The position numbers and the translations under genes are program-made. The notes beneath the pieces are model-generated. The model was not told the origin of the DNA. It was given only the letters and a program-made list of their open reading frames with translations, and ran no database searches. A DNA stretch of 64,000 bases from Eudorina sp. 2006-703-Eu-15 (lineage: Eukaryota > Chlorophyta > Chlorophyceae > Chlamydomonadales > Volvocaceae): assembly GCA_003117195.1 (NCBI GenBank), contig BDSI01000131.1:157627-221626 (forward strand), written 5' to 3'. Shown piece after piece: positions 1 through 11,700 of this stretch. Numbering within the stretch: the first letter of the stretch is position 1; each line of letters begins with the position of its first letter.

Positions 1-2614
1 GGCAGGCCAGGTCGGTGCCGCTGGCGCACCAAAACAGCTTCAAGTACATCGTGTCCACGGACGGTGGGTGGATTGGGCGTTATACAGTTTGGCGGTGGTC
101 TTTTGGGAGCGGGGCAACGACCAGCGTGGAGGCCCGCTCCGCTAAGTGTTGGTGGTGTTTGTAAGAGGGAGGGAGGAGTGGGGGAAAGGGGGGCGAGTGG
201 GTGCTGGCGGTATGCTGTGGCCGTTTGCGTCTTGTAGCCCCCATCGCGGTGGTGGGCGGCTGGGCCGTACGGGGGAATCTTGTGCAGAGGGGGTGCGAGT
301 GGGCGCGATGGTGCCCGGCCCTGGCCCTGGCCATGACTCGTGTTATCCGGTCTGTCTGGACAGATGGAGCTGCATATTTCTGTCTGAGCCTCTGGTCTGG
401 TCCTGACCCTCGCTAGGGCCCCGACCCAGGCCTGAGTGGCCCTGGTCCTGATCCTTGCCGGGTTGCTAGGACCCCAGTGCGACCCCTGGCCATGACCCGC
501 CACCGCGCGAGTGCCGAACTGCATGCTTTTGTTCGGTTCGGGGCTCCAACTCCCACACGGCAATGTGCGCCAACGCGCACTCCGCTGCTGCCTTCAGGCT
601 GGTCCATCAGCTCAAAATTTGACAAGTATCTCCTGCTCGGGTCTGCGGTCTTCAAGGTGCGACACCCTAGAAGATAATCACTGTGTTCGACGGCCAGGCC
701 AGGCCAGCCTGCGCAGCATTGCCACCGTGCACCGCGCATGTCGACATGTGGTGATTTGCCGCAAGCCTGCGCCACCTGTCAGCGCGGTCGGGAGTTGCCA
801 GTGTCCGGGCCTGCTACCGTACTCTAACCCTGGGTATGTGTACGGCATGTGTGTGAAAAATCTGAGCCGTGAGAAGTGAAGTGTGTGTGGGGGGGGAGCA
901 GGCGCTGCTGTTTGTGTGCACTTGAAAAGGTACGCGAGCGACTTTCGCGTGTGTCCCGTGACCCCGGCAGGCGAACTCCACGCGGTACGGCTTTTACTAC
1001 GACGCCATCAAGCCGTACACGCACTACGTGCCGTTCATGGTCGAGTCGAGCGACGACATTCTGGAGGTGCGCCGGGGAGGCGGAGCAGCCTCATGGCACA
1101 GAGCTAGGTTCCCCAACCATGACTGAGCGGGCGGGGCGCGCGTGTTAGCTCCCCACCGGCGATTCCCTCCCCCCTCCCCATCTCAGCCAAATGCGCCTCC
1201 GCGCTGGTCCCGAATGCCCCCCTCAACTCCCGCGGTCCACCGCTCCGGAACCCGCTCCTCTCCAAGCCGCCCTGGCGCCCGGGCCGTCCGGACCCTTTGT
1301 GCCTGCCTCTGGTGCTCTGGCTCTTATGCGCGGCTGTGCCCGGTGTCCCTGGCCTCCGGCCTGCCGCGTATGGCACCCATAAGGCACCTGACCTGGGATA
1401 GAAGACTGAACACACACACCTCCAACTGACTGCCTGGCCCATACCGCGTCCGACCTGTGCACTTGTATGAATGAACCGTGAGCATCCGGGTCTGCCCTTG
1501 TATGAATCGTGTGCAGTATGTATGGGCCCCCGCGCATTGCCGTGTCCTCATGTGCCGCGCTGCGCTGCGGTGGGGTGCGGGTGTGCAGGCGGTGTCCTGG
1601 GCCAAGTCCCACGACGTGGAGGCGCGGCAGGTGGCGGAGCAGGGGCGCCGCTTCGCTCTGCGGCACCTCAACCGGCCGGCCCGCCTGTGCTACCTGTTCC
1701 GGCTGCTGACGGAGCTCAGCAAGAAGATGAGGTGGGTGCATGGATCGGGCGCCAGGCGGGTAAGCGGGTCGGGCAGGCGGGCTGGGATCCAGGACTTCTG
1801 GTCCAGGGGCGCTACCTTTTTGTATTTGCCTCTGGGGCCTTTGTATTCGCCTCCAGGACTTCTGGTCCAGGGGCGCTACCCTTTTGTATTTGCCTCTGGG
1901 GCCTTTGTATTTGCCTCCAGGACTTCTGGTCCAGGGGCGCTACCCTTTTGTATTTGCCCTCGGTCCGACTGCCAATCCTCCTCCGGCCAACCTTCCTCCG
2001 GCTGCTGCAGGTACCGGCCCGACTGCGAGCGGCGGCAGCTCTGCGTGCCGCTCGTCCGAGAGTTACGATTCCTAAAGTCGTACGGTCGTACAGAGAAGTC
2101 ATGCAGGTGGAGTCGCTCGCCAACGGTTGTTGGAACCGACGGGGTTTGGGGCGGGGGCGGGCGTTGTGCTGGCCAAGTGCTCCGTCCAGTATTCCCGGCC
2201 TTCCCCCCTAGCCCCTGCTTTGCTGTTCCAAACATGGCGGAGCGGATCCATAGCCAGCCCCTGCCGCGCGCCGTTTGTGTTCGGCAGCTTCAGAAGTGGT
2301 GCCTTCCCGAGCTCAGACCATCGCCCCGTCTTCCAGACGAAACTCTTTTACCTTCCTACCCTCCGTTTATCCTCTCAGCACCTTCGAGTAGACCTCGCCT
2401 TAACCAAACCAACCGCCGCAGGTATGAGGAGGTTCTTCTACGGTACGGCGACGACGACCCGGACGACTTCGACCCCGATTCATCCAACGTGGCGGAACAG
2501 CACCAGCGCCGACAAGGCAACCGCGCCTACTCCTTGGGGGACCTGCAACAACTTCACGAGAGCGGCGTAGCCTGGCCACGGGATGACCTGCTACTGCCGC
2601 GAAGGCAGCGATAG
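1..2614 (+). CDS. GT90 / CAP10-like glycosyltransferase, 3' part (5' end outside window)
   Basis: C-terminal part of a glycosyltransferase family 90 protein (CAP10/Rumi/KDELC type), a family that acts in the secretory pathway and is common in volvocine algae. Proposed exons: <1-63, 598-656, 971-1066, 1589-1731, 2011-2106, 2422-2614; every junction is GT-AG and keeps frame. Exon 1 plus 2 read FKYIVSTDGWSISSKF then DKYLLLGSAVFK, which matches the nucleotide-sugar-binding core of the family. Exon 3 gives YYDAIKPYTHYVPF, and exon 4 gives RFALRHLNRPARLCYLF, the usual end of the CAP10 domain. The last exon is acidic (RYGDDDPDDFDPD) and stops with TAG at 2612. The intron between 1731 and 2011 holds a 64-bp tandem repeat. 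The sugar donor and acceptor cannot be inferred. The family call is firm; the function of the last 100 residues is unknown. Confidence 0.87.
1792..1956. repeat. 64-bp tandem repeat inside a GT90 intron
   Basis: Two full copies and one partial copy of a 64-bp unit start at 1792, 1856 and 1920. Each begins GGACTTCTGGTCCAGGGG. The repeat lies wholly within the intron between the exons ending at 1731 and starting at 2011. Copies differ at only a few positions, so the expansion is recent. Confidence 0.9.
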
Positions 2615-2941
2615 TGCGGTGTCAAGAGCGCTGCACCCGTATGCGGGTCCCGTCACCACCTGGGTGGTGAACCCATCCACCCACCCCAACAGCCCCAACA
2701 CGTGCTCGCGGTGTGCGCGGGGAGGGGGTGGGAGCGAAAATGCTTGCTGCCCGTGGGGGGGAGGGGGATCAGGCGCGTGAGGGTGAGAATGCTGAGCGTG
2801 GGGATGAGACTGGGAGCGGGTATGGGGATCCCGCATGGGCCCGTGCCTGCGGTGGCGATCTCGGGGAGGCTGATGGCCAGAGACCGCACCAGACGCGTGC
2901 CTCATGTACCGAAATGTACAAGGGGGTTTCGTTTTTTGCAG

Positions 2942-3005
2942 TGTGCGGTGAGGAGGCCGCGTCTGTCACGGATGATCCGCTGGCTCCACTGCAACATTCA
3001 TTAAT
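2942..3005 (-). repeat. Dispersed repeat copy (GATGTTACAG / GGTGACAGCCG family)
   Basis: Reverse-strand copy of a short interspersed sequence found about nine times in this window. It keeps the GAGGAGGC, GTCACGGATGATCC and AACATTCATTAATA blocks. Related copies lie at 5030-5098, 20002-20050 and 20925-20985. Confidence 0.6.
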
Positions 3006-4254
3006 ACAAAAGGGGGCATCCCCTTACCGGTCGCGCACTGGGCCCTGCGCCAGCGGAGGAGACGTGGGTGTCGCGCGCATGCACGTACACTGTGTACGAC
3101 ATCTACACGTACGGACAGACGGTCGCCACTTGGCACTCCCCTGTTGCGCCAGGGCGGGTTGTGGTCCGGTGTTGCCTGCGTGCCGTGAAGGGTAGGTGCG
3201 GTGGGGTGGTTGGGTCTATAGGGAGGGAGGGCGTCCCATGCATCCATCCCCCCCCAGCGTGCTGTCTCGTCCGCGGCGCACCGGGATCTCGACGCCCGCC
3301 CACCCGCCCGACCGCCCGGAAGCCTCCCCGGGATCTCGATGACCTGCTGTCTCGGCGCGGGTCTGTGGTCGGAGAAAGTAACCAGGGAAAGCGCTTTGGC
3401 CTGGTCCGGTCGGCGGGTTTTGAAGTATCGTGTCCTCACGCACGTCAAAGATGAAGGGAAGTGCGATGTGGGGTATTGACGCGGGGGTTCGGGGCGCGTG
3501 GCCGGCCGGCGCATGTCGGGGGCTCTCGGGGTTACGAGCGGTGTACGGCCGCATGCGTAACTGCCCACTTAATACTAATGACGTAACGAGAGCGGCACGG
3601 AGGAATCGCGCGACGGCCAGCTGCCGTCAGGACGGACTTCGACCGGCGGTGAGGGGGTGGAAAGGGGTCGGATTGCATCGGCCGCGGCTTGGTTTTGCGC
3701 GACGGCGTGGGCGAGCGTCGGCCGTGTTTTGACAGTTGGTTCCGGGAGAGGGAAGGACAGTTGCTTATGGGAGAGGGAATCAATCCCGGGTGCATCGCCG
3801 TATATGGTCGAACAGCAGAGGCCACACAATGCCTGGCTTCACACCCTCGGCTACGGGCCCCGACCGGTGCCGCATACATGAGGAACCGTACACCACCTGC
3901 CGTAATGGATGGAAATTAACCTCAGATCCGAGTTCTCGCGACCCCTCCCCGGTCCCCGCTTCTTTCGCAGACCCCACTTGGCCGTTCAAAGTTCAATCCA
4001 CTGCAGGTGGGGCACCTGGACCACGTCCACCACCTTCACATTTCCCCACCTGCCCTGTTGGCTCACTGCAGCCCCCAGAACCCCCAGCAGCGCACACTGC
4101 CAGCTCCTGGCCCCAGACCCGCATCCGATTGCTCCCGGCAGCAGGCCCCAGCGCCCGTGACAAACCCCGTTTCCCCCTGCAGGCGCGGTGGCGTGTCTGC
4201 CCCACCTCCCGCCATCTAGTCGACTGCCTCCCATGTCCGCGTGGCTACCCCGCC

Positions 4255-4300
4255 ACCAATGACCCGCGAGGTCCGCTGTAACATCCTGAATAATAATACC
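4255..4300 (-). repeat. Dispersed repeat copy
   Basis: Contains GGTCCGCTGTAACATCCT followed by AATAATAATA. This is the reverse complement of the block at 23782-23830 and one end of the same family. Confidence 0.6.
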
Positions 4301-5029
4301 CCGGCCCAACGCGGCCACACACCCATGCACCGCCGGCGCACAAGCGCCCCATCATGTCCCCGCAGCCTCCAAGAACCAGGCTAGATACGGTACCCGTCGA
4401 CACCAGTGCTGCCCTCGTTGCAGACGCCTAGGCCGCCCGTCACAAACGCCGTCCTCTGAGCCGCTGCCTTCTGTACCACACACTGCACCTCGCCTCACCA
4501 GCATATCCCACCAGCGACCGAAAGGCACGGACGGACCGACCGGCACGACCATTGGTAGTCGTCCCATCAACCGGGGACCGGAATCTCGGTCTGGGCTCTG
4601 GGGGAGCATCACCGCTACCTCCTCCTGCGTGGCTTCGACGAATAGGTGGGAGGTGGGGCACAGACCCGCATGCAGCCAATCAAATGACGAATCGCTGGAA
4701 ACCATTGGGACATTCGGAACTATGGTACGGCAGCCCTGCTGGCGGACTACAGCAGGGGAGCACCTGCCGTTGCTCTTGCGGACAAACAGGAGCGGGGCGC
4801 GGGCGGCACCGCCTTGGCGCCGCGCTGAGGACCGTACCCTGAAGCATTCAGCGCTAGGGGCACAGAGCTGACCCTTGTCCAGGCAAGGCGATTGGTCATG
4901 ATGGTCAGCAAGTCCCTAAAAGCAGCAGGCTCCTTCCTGGACCCCCCCATGAACCCCCACCGCCATCCAGTGCAGGAAGCTGCGCACATATCCATTCATC
5001 CACACATCCAGCTACCCATCCATCCACGA

Positions 5030-5098
5030 GTATTGGATGATGTCGCAGTTGCGCCCCCGAGTCATCGGTGACAGCCGTCGCCTCCTCACCACACATTC
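5030..5098 (+). repeat. Dispersed repeat copy
   Basis: Reads GGATGATGTCGCAG, then GTCATCGGTGACAGCCG, then GCCTCCTCACCACACA. It shares the central block with copies at 20002-20050 and 20925-20985. Confidence 0.65.
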
Positions 5099-6071
5099 CA
5101 AAACCGAAACCGCGCCACGATGTTTCACATCCATCCGTCCGTCAGTCCGTCCGGCAGTCCATTTACACATCCACGGCGGGGCAGACAGCTGTGCGCGCTG
5201 CCTCGTGCGCACCTGCTGCCATCCGAATAATCGAACAAGTGGAAGACAACGAACAGGGTCGAGAATCGCGCCGTTGGGCGCGAACCCTTGACACCACCAG
5301 GCATGAGAAATAGAGAAAGATGGCGCTCTGTGCGTTTACAAAGCGACCCCGAACAATCAACCCCGAACACATAGCCACACACACACACACACATACCAAA
5401 GGGCGGCAGTACTGACAGGCAGCGCAGTGCCCATGTGGCAGCAGCAGGTCACTCTATCATCATCAGGTAGGCGAGTGCGAAAAACGCAATGTTGGATTAC
5501 CTAGTCACAGCGCCTGCTGACGTCATGCCGCAGCGCGCCTGGGTTGACGTCGTACATTGAACGGCGCCCGCCGGCGCGGACCAGCCCGTTGGATGACACG
5601 GTCACTTAAACAGGACAGCAGTGCCGTTTCCCTCCAGATCCCATGACATCATTTCGAAGCCCGGGCGGCAAACTCGGCGGCTCAGAAACGATGTTGCCGA
5701 ATGCTCTCCCGGAAAGCAGCATCAGCATCCACAAATCAGCATCAGCATCCACACTAACATCTTTCCTGCCCGGCTGGGCTTCGGCCACCACTTTTCAGGC
5801 GCCGTACATCTTGCGGACGCCCTGCCATGGCCGAAACAGACAGGCGGAGACAGGTAGGCGAGACTGCCCAACACGCAGCCTCACCGCCCCTCGCGTGGGG
5901 CCGAATGAAGGCGCCCTCCCCCGTGCGGCCTGTGCTACGTGCCAGCAGCCGCATGCTCACATGCTCACATGAACTCCCCCTCCAGGTAGGACCAGGGAAC
6001 CCTCTCGACGCGCCTGCACTCATAAGGCCCAGTTCGCGGTCCCCGGGAAACCCTAAAACCTTACTACAGAT

Positions 6072-6116
6072 CCGCCACCGCCACCGCCACCGCCACCGCC
6101 ACCGCCACCGCCACCG
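6072..6116. repeat. CCGCCA hexanucleotide microsatellite
   Basis: About seven uninterrupted copies of CCGCCA in intergenic DNA. In frame it would encode His-Arg or Pro-Pro repeats, but no gene context supports coding. Confidence 0.95.
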
Positions 6117-6216
6117 GTCAGCCATTATCTGGCCCATGCTTTGCAACCCTAAAAATCGCTGTCGAGTATTTTTCTTGATGGAAACCACAAGCCCCCTGCC
6201 TGCTGCGTCTGCCGCA

Positions 6217-6300
6217 GCAACCAACACGCGCCTCCCCTTTTACGTCCTGCATGACAGTGCAACCAACACGCGCCTCCCCTTTTACGTCCTGCATGACAGT
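6217..6300. repeat. Exact 42-bp tandem duplication
   Basis: Two adjacent 42-bp copies (6217-6258 and 6259-6300), each beginning GCAACCAACACGCGCCTC and ending CATGACAGT. I see no differences between copies. Confidence 0.95.
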
Positions 6301-7450
6301 GTTCGTACTACCCTCGATGCCGTACACAGCCCTTGCAGTCTTGCGCATGAGTTTCAACACTGTCGGGGAGTTGGATACCATCATGCTGACCTGTATCACG
6401 AGATCAGCCCCTTCCCAAGCCCTCAGCCGGGCCCCTCCCTTTCCCTCTACCTCTCCCTGCAAGCAAAGCGGCCTCGCCCCATCCCTGCTGGAGGGGCGCA
6501 GTGCTGATTCCAGACGGCCATCACAACAAACAAACGCCACCACATGGCATCACAAAACCGCCATCACAACAATGGAACGTTAAATTCATACTCTCAAGAC
6601 CAACATCACAAGAAGTTCTTCCAAACAGATAGATGAAGTGCGGTGCGTGGAGCAGTCGTCGGTGCCAGATGCGTGGCATTCTTTACTTTGTTTATGGCAT
6701 CAGGCAAGGGAACACTTCACTTCACAAGCAGAGCTCACCAGGTAGGTGCTGATCGGTGCGCTGCCGAAATAGCGACCGTACGGCATGTATCCTCGTTCCC
6801 CCAAAGTTCATCGTCCGTGCAGGGTCTGCTACGCATCATGCATGTACGGCAGCCCAGCCACGTCAGCGCCCGGTGCGGCATGCGTGCCCAAGTACCTGTG
6901 TATTGCATTACAGACGATCGACCACCGATCTCTATCTCGGCAGCAGTTCCAGCCACTGATACGGCAGAGGTACGGAAATGGTACGACACGCCCGTCCCGC
7001 CGTTGAACTCACGCTCGCCTAGGCCTCCACTGCCAATGGCCGGCTGGGGAGGAGGAGCAGAAGGGGCGGAGGATACTGTGTTGTCGCTAGGCGATGACTG
7101 GTTTAGGCAGCAAGGTTAGTTAACCGAAATCACCAACGCAAGCTTAAACAACCATTAACAGCTAGCGGGCAACCGGTCCTGCCTGGAGAAGCGAATACAT
7201 ACATACACCAGGATAGATGCCATGATCACGCCGGTCGCCAGCGCTCAAGTACAGCAACCGAAAAACGAACAGAACCCATCCAGTACCGATGATATGGAAA
7301 CATCTTCAACAAAAGCCGACCAGAAAGACTCGGACGGAGCCAACACGGAGGCTTGCGACGCCGCTGCCTGCTGTTCAATGGCCGCCGCTTCCCGCTAGGA
7401 ATGACACCGACATAAAAACATTGATGTGTTGTATATGCGTCCCTTCCCGG

Positions 7451-7566
7451 CCATTGTATGTGCGCCCCTCCCCGGCCATTGTACGTGCGCCCCACCCCGG
7501 CCATTGTATGTGCGCCCCTCCCCCGCCATTGTATGTGCGCCCCTCCCCGGCCATTGTATGTGTGCC
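7451..7566. repeat. 25-bp tandem array
   Basis: Five copies start at 7451, 7476, 7501, 7526 and 7551, the last one partial. The unit begins CCATTGTATGTGCGCCCC. The lack of unique spacers rules out a CRISPR array. The repetitive reading frames across it are an artefact of the repeat. Confidence 0.93.
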
Positions 7567-8728
7567 CTATCGTAACATACATCCTCGCAACATTTCGCGG
7601 GGCATGACGCCGTAACAACACATTCAGCAGGCCACCCATAGAGGGCAGGCTTGGCGTATTCAACCATCCAACGCCCGTACGCGTTACATACAGCGCCAAT
7701 CGTTCATGGCAGACATGATTGCGTGATAACACGGCAAGTAAGGCGATCTGCCTGCTGATCGCCTGCACGGGACGCTACTTAGCCGCTGCACCTATCCATC
7801 CATCCATCGCATACAGCCACCATCCGTCCGGCCTGATTAGATCTGGAGGTGTAGCCTCGACCCGACCCGATTCGACCAGATCTGAGATGGATCAAAAATA
7901 ATAACCCAACCTTTCCGCGAAATACCGTCGGTACGTATCCCCGCGCAATCTTCGCAGACCTTCACAGTCTCAGCATACCCCCTCCCCCAAAAGCAGCCCA
8001 TCATCTGCCGGCACATACATACAGAGGAACCCGAACCTTTCTTCTTCATTCCCGCTGCGCTACAAACGGGATGGTGTCAGAATCTTCACCACTTAATGTA
8101 TGTCCGCTGCCTCACATGCGGACTTCGTTCACGGAAACGGCCGCGACGGCAGCCTGTTTTAAAAACGCGGTGTGTAGTCACATGTCTTATGATTTGAATG
8201 CAGGAGACGCAGCTCGACTTTTGGATATGCCATGCCATGACTAAGCTGGTGCCACCGAGCAGACCTTGGCAGTACGAGACAATCGGGTACGGCAACCCAG
8301 TTCATCGCTTGGCATTCGTTCCGCAGATAGCGCTCGAAGTAAAGCGCGACCCGCGTGAAATTACGTTTCCAACACATAGTACGGCGGCAGGACGGCACGC
8401 TCGCTCCTTGAATCACGTGATGACAGAACTTACCCGCCCCAGGGCCACCCATGGGTCGGTCTCATGGAAGTCGCACGCACCGTCGCCGCTCCGCAAGCGG
8501 AATAGAAGATCTTGATAGGTAGGGGTTTCTGCCGACCAACTCAGTACCATGTATGTGGCTGGGCGAGCTGCCGCGACTATTGACTTGCTGCCCACCGCAC
8601 GACGACTTGTTGATTCATTATTGCCGCAGTTCGTTGTCCTCGTCATCGTCTTCGTCGTGAAGACATGGCCCACGAACGTCTGCGGTACACACATCTGCTG
8701 CCGCCCCGCGGGGAAGGCCTCTAGGGCA

Positions 8729-11700
8729 TCAGCCGAAGCACCTGAAGAGCGCCCAGCAGGACGGACGTCCTTCCGCCGCAGTCTCGACGTGATAGTTGTT
8801 CCGTACGGGCCGTACAAGGGAGCTCGCTGCTGGCCCCGTCCCGACGGACGACGAGCCGACCTCCGCGCTGTCTGCTTTGCCAACAGCCTGCACGGCTCGC
8901 TGTACGACACTCCCTTGGGCGTCTGCGACGATCTGTATCCCGATCTGCTGCTGCGTGCGGCCCGTGACTGCGGTTGGGGCGTCGGCGGCTGCGAAGCCGC
9001 CTCCGCCTCCGCCGCCTCCGCCGCCATCCTTAGCCCGGCTCCCCGCCGTGAAGCCGGCATCGCGGCCCCAGCCACTGAAGTCTCTGGCACTGCCGCCAAG
9101 TGCGCTGGCAGCACCTGAAGCCGGCGCGTGGCGGGACCCGTTGCAGTGTTGCAGCAGGTCTTCCTTGTCGTTCATCGCTAGGGGTACCGCCGCAGTGACG
9201 GATGGATCCGATGCCGTGACGCCCCCGGCAGCACCGCCGCCGCCGCCGCCCCCGGCCGGTCGCCCCATCGTCGCCGCCAGCTGTCCACTCCGCGCCTCTT
9301 CCTCACCCTCCGCCTCCAGGATCGGCGTCGCGACGGCCGCCAGCGCCGCAGTACAGCCGTTGGAGATCAGGGCAATCGCCGTACCACCGTACTGTGCGCC
9401 GTACTGCATGCTGTACAGTGCGACGCCGCCTGTGCGGCCCGAGTAGTCAGCGGGGGGGTTAAACTGAGGGATGTGGCCCAGGCACCGTGGGGCGGTGCCT
9501 GCGGTCCCGCCGGCGGTGGTGCACCCGACAGTGCTGCCGGCGACGAGGGAGTCGAGCATGCCCTGGCCGGAGGTTGCGAAGGACCCACGGGTCGTTGTGC
9601 AGGGCGCACACACGCCGCTAGCGGACAGGCCGCCCGTGCTCGGTAGAGCGCCATCATTCCAGCGGCTGTCGCTGCCCGGCTGATCCAGCAGCGGATCCAG
9701 ATGCGCGCGCGGCCCTGAGTGGCTGCTGCCCATGACGTCACCTGCGCCAATGACACTGTAGGTCGCCGTGTCCGACGGCAGGCCAGCCAACGCCACGGGC
9801 TGCGCATGCCCTAAGCGGCTGCGGCTGCGGCTGGCAGCCCCGGAGCCGTTGAGTGCAACCTGGAGGAAGCTGCGGGAAACGGCGGCACCGGCGGAACTAT
9901 GTACAGCAGCGGCGGCGGATCCCGCGGCGGCGGCGGCGGATCCCGCGGTGGCGGCGGCGGATCCCGCGGCGGCGGCGGCGGATCCCACGGCGGCGGCGGC
10001 GGATCCCGCGGCGGCGGCGGCAGATCCCGCAGCGGCGGCGGCTGACGCGGCAGCCGCAGCGACTGCAGCAAGAGCCGCGGCGGCGGTGTTGTTGTTGCAT
10101 GGAGATGCGGCAGCGGCGGCGGCAGCCCATTGCCCCCCCTGGCTCCGTCGCTGAAAAAGCTCGAGCCGCAGCGGCAGGCGCTGATGGTTCGCCACTCGTT
10201 GTACGACATACCCATCGCCGGCGTTATTACTTGACCCCACCGGTGCCGCGGCGCACTGCGGGCTGTCGGCGACGCCCCCTTCGCTGCCGCGGCCGGCGTC
10301 ATCAGTGCCGCCGGCGCTGTCCACAAAGTCGGTGGCGGAGCAGGCGCGCGTGGTCCCTGCGTCGCCGCCGGCGCCGCAAGACCCGTCGACACGCAACACC
10401 TCAGCCATCGTGACGGACCGACTGACCACCTGTTTGGCGGTGCTCGCGGAGGTTGGTTGTTGTACGACGGTGATTGGCGCAGCCGGTGCCGAGGGGCGGT
10501 GCCCTGACGGTGTCGGTCGCGGCGGCTGCAGCCGGAATGCGCGCATGAGGCCACCGAGCAGCCGAGCACCGCCGTCTAGGCCCGCAGTACGACCTTCCGT
10601 ACGTCGTCCGCTTTCGACAGCGCCGCCGTCTCTCAGCTGCCCGGTGGCATGGGTGTCTCCGCCAATCTCTGTCGTGGGCTGCGTCGGTGCTGAAGTTCCG
10701 AGGGGCACCTCGGGGTACGTTTGCGGCATGCTGCCGGAGGATGGTGACGCCACCGCCGTCGCCGCCGCCGGTGCCGTACTGCCATGCCCCAGACTGTGGC
10801 GGGAAAACCATCGGGAAGTGTGCATGAGCCTGGCCGCGCTGGCGGCGTCACGGGGCGATCCAGCTGGCACGTGGCATACCGTACTTGAACATGGACCGCC
10901 TGAAGTGACGTCACCGCTGCCGCTAACAAGTGACGTACCCAACAGCTTGCGCGGACCCCCATCGGTCGCAGTGCAGGTCTCGGAGATGCCCTGGAGCTGG
11001 AGCGGAATGGGGATGCCCGGGGGGGATCCGTACGGCGAACCGTACGGCACTGTCGTACTCATGGCCCACGTCGAACCTCCTGTACCGCTGCAGCCCGATC
11101 CCGCGGTGTTCTGCAAACGCCCAACAGGGACGAGGTCGAGGACTCAGGTCCCTTGTTCTACGGAAGATGCCGTACACGTGTACGGCACATTGTTCTTGCT
11201 GTATTCTTTTGGCAATCGAGGATGACTTTCAAAGCATGTTGTGCTTGTTTGCACACAGGGCACTAGCCATGCTGTACGGCGGCACGTGTTACAGCACATG
11301 CCCTTGCCGTACCTATTGTCGCACCTGTATTCCAAAGACAGGCCCATCACCCGCGTGGGGCGGAGCCTTGCGCACATGGGGCATCGTCGGCGTGCCGGCA
11401 GCATCGCCGCTATCCATCGGCGGTGCCCCCATCGGGCTCGTCACGTACGGCAGCTCGTACATCGAAGGCGTAGAGGATGGGCCAACCTGCCCGTCGTACA
11501 GCATGCCACCATGACAGGACGCCAGCGGAGTCAAGGTGCCGCTGGCGCCGCGCGTGGCGCCGCCATCACTGCAACTCTTGTTCCGCCGTACGTACCGCCG
11601 TACACGCTCCGCTATTCCCTTGAGGCTGCGAGAGGCGTCGGACGCGATGGCAACCGGTACGGCAGGCCGGCAGTCGCCCGAGTCTTCCAGGCCGTGGGCT

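Larger units (their letters stand above)
2615..8728. other. Gene-poor interval between convergent GT90 and kinase genes
   Basis: About 6.1 kb with no open frame resembling a known protein. It must hold the 3' UTRs of both flanking genes. It contains dispersed-repeat fragments (2942-3005, 4255-4300, 5030-5098), a CA run (5378-5396), CATC-rich stretches near 4990-5030 and 5120-5165, a CCGCCA hexanucleotide array, a 42-bp duplication and a 25-bp tandem array. Open frames here are short, change frame often and are explained by repeats or GC bias. An exon-like stretch on the minus strand near 8437-8510 ends in a perfect GTAAGT donor, but no gene could be assembled around it. Confidence 0.6.

Noticed and set aside
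4695..4820. Short plus-strand frame reading NYGTAALLADYSRGAPAVALADKQ
   Set aside because: Looks protein-like but is only about 43 codons between stops, with no acceptor or partner exon that I can support.
7451..7566. CRISPR-like array
   Set aside because: Units are directly adjacent with no unique spacers, and the genome is eukaryotic.
7226..7768. Repetitive minus-strand frame with HTYNGRGG-type repeats
   Set aside because: Simply translates the 25-bp tandem array; no other coding signal.
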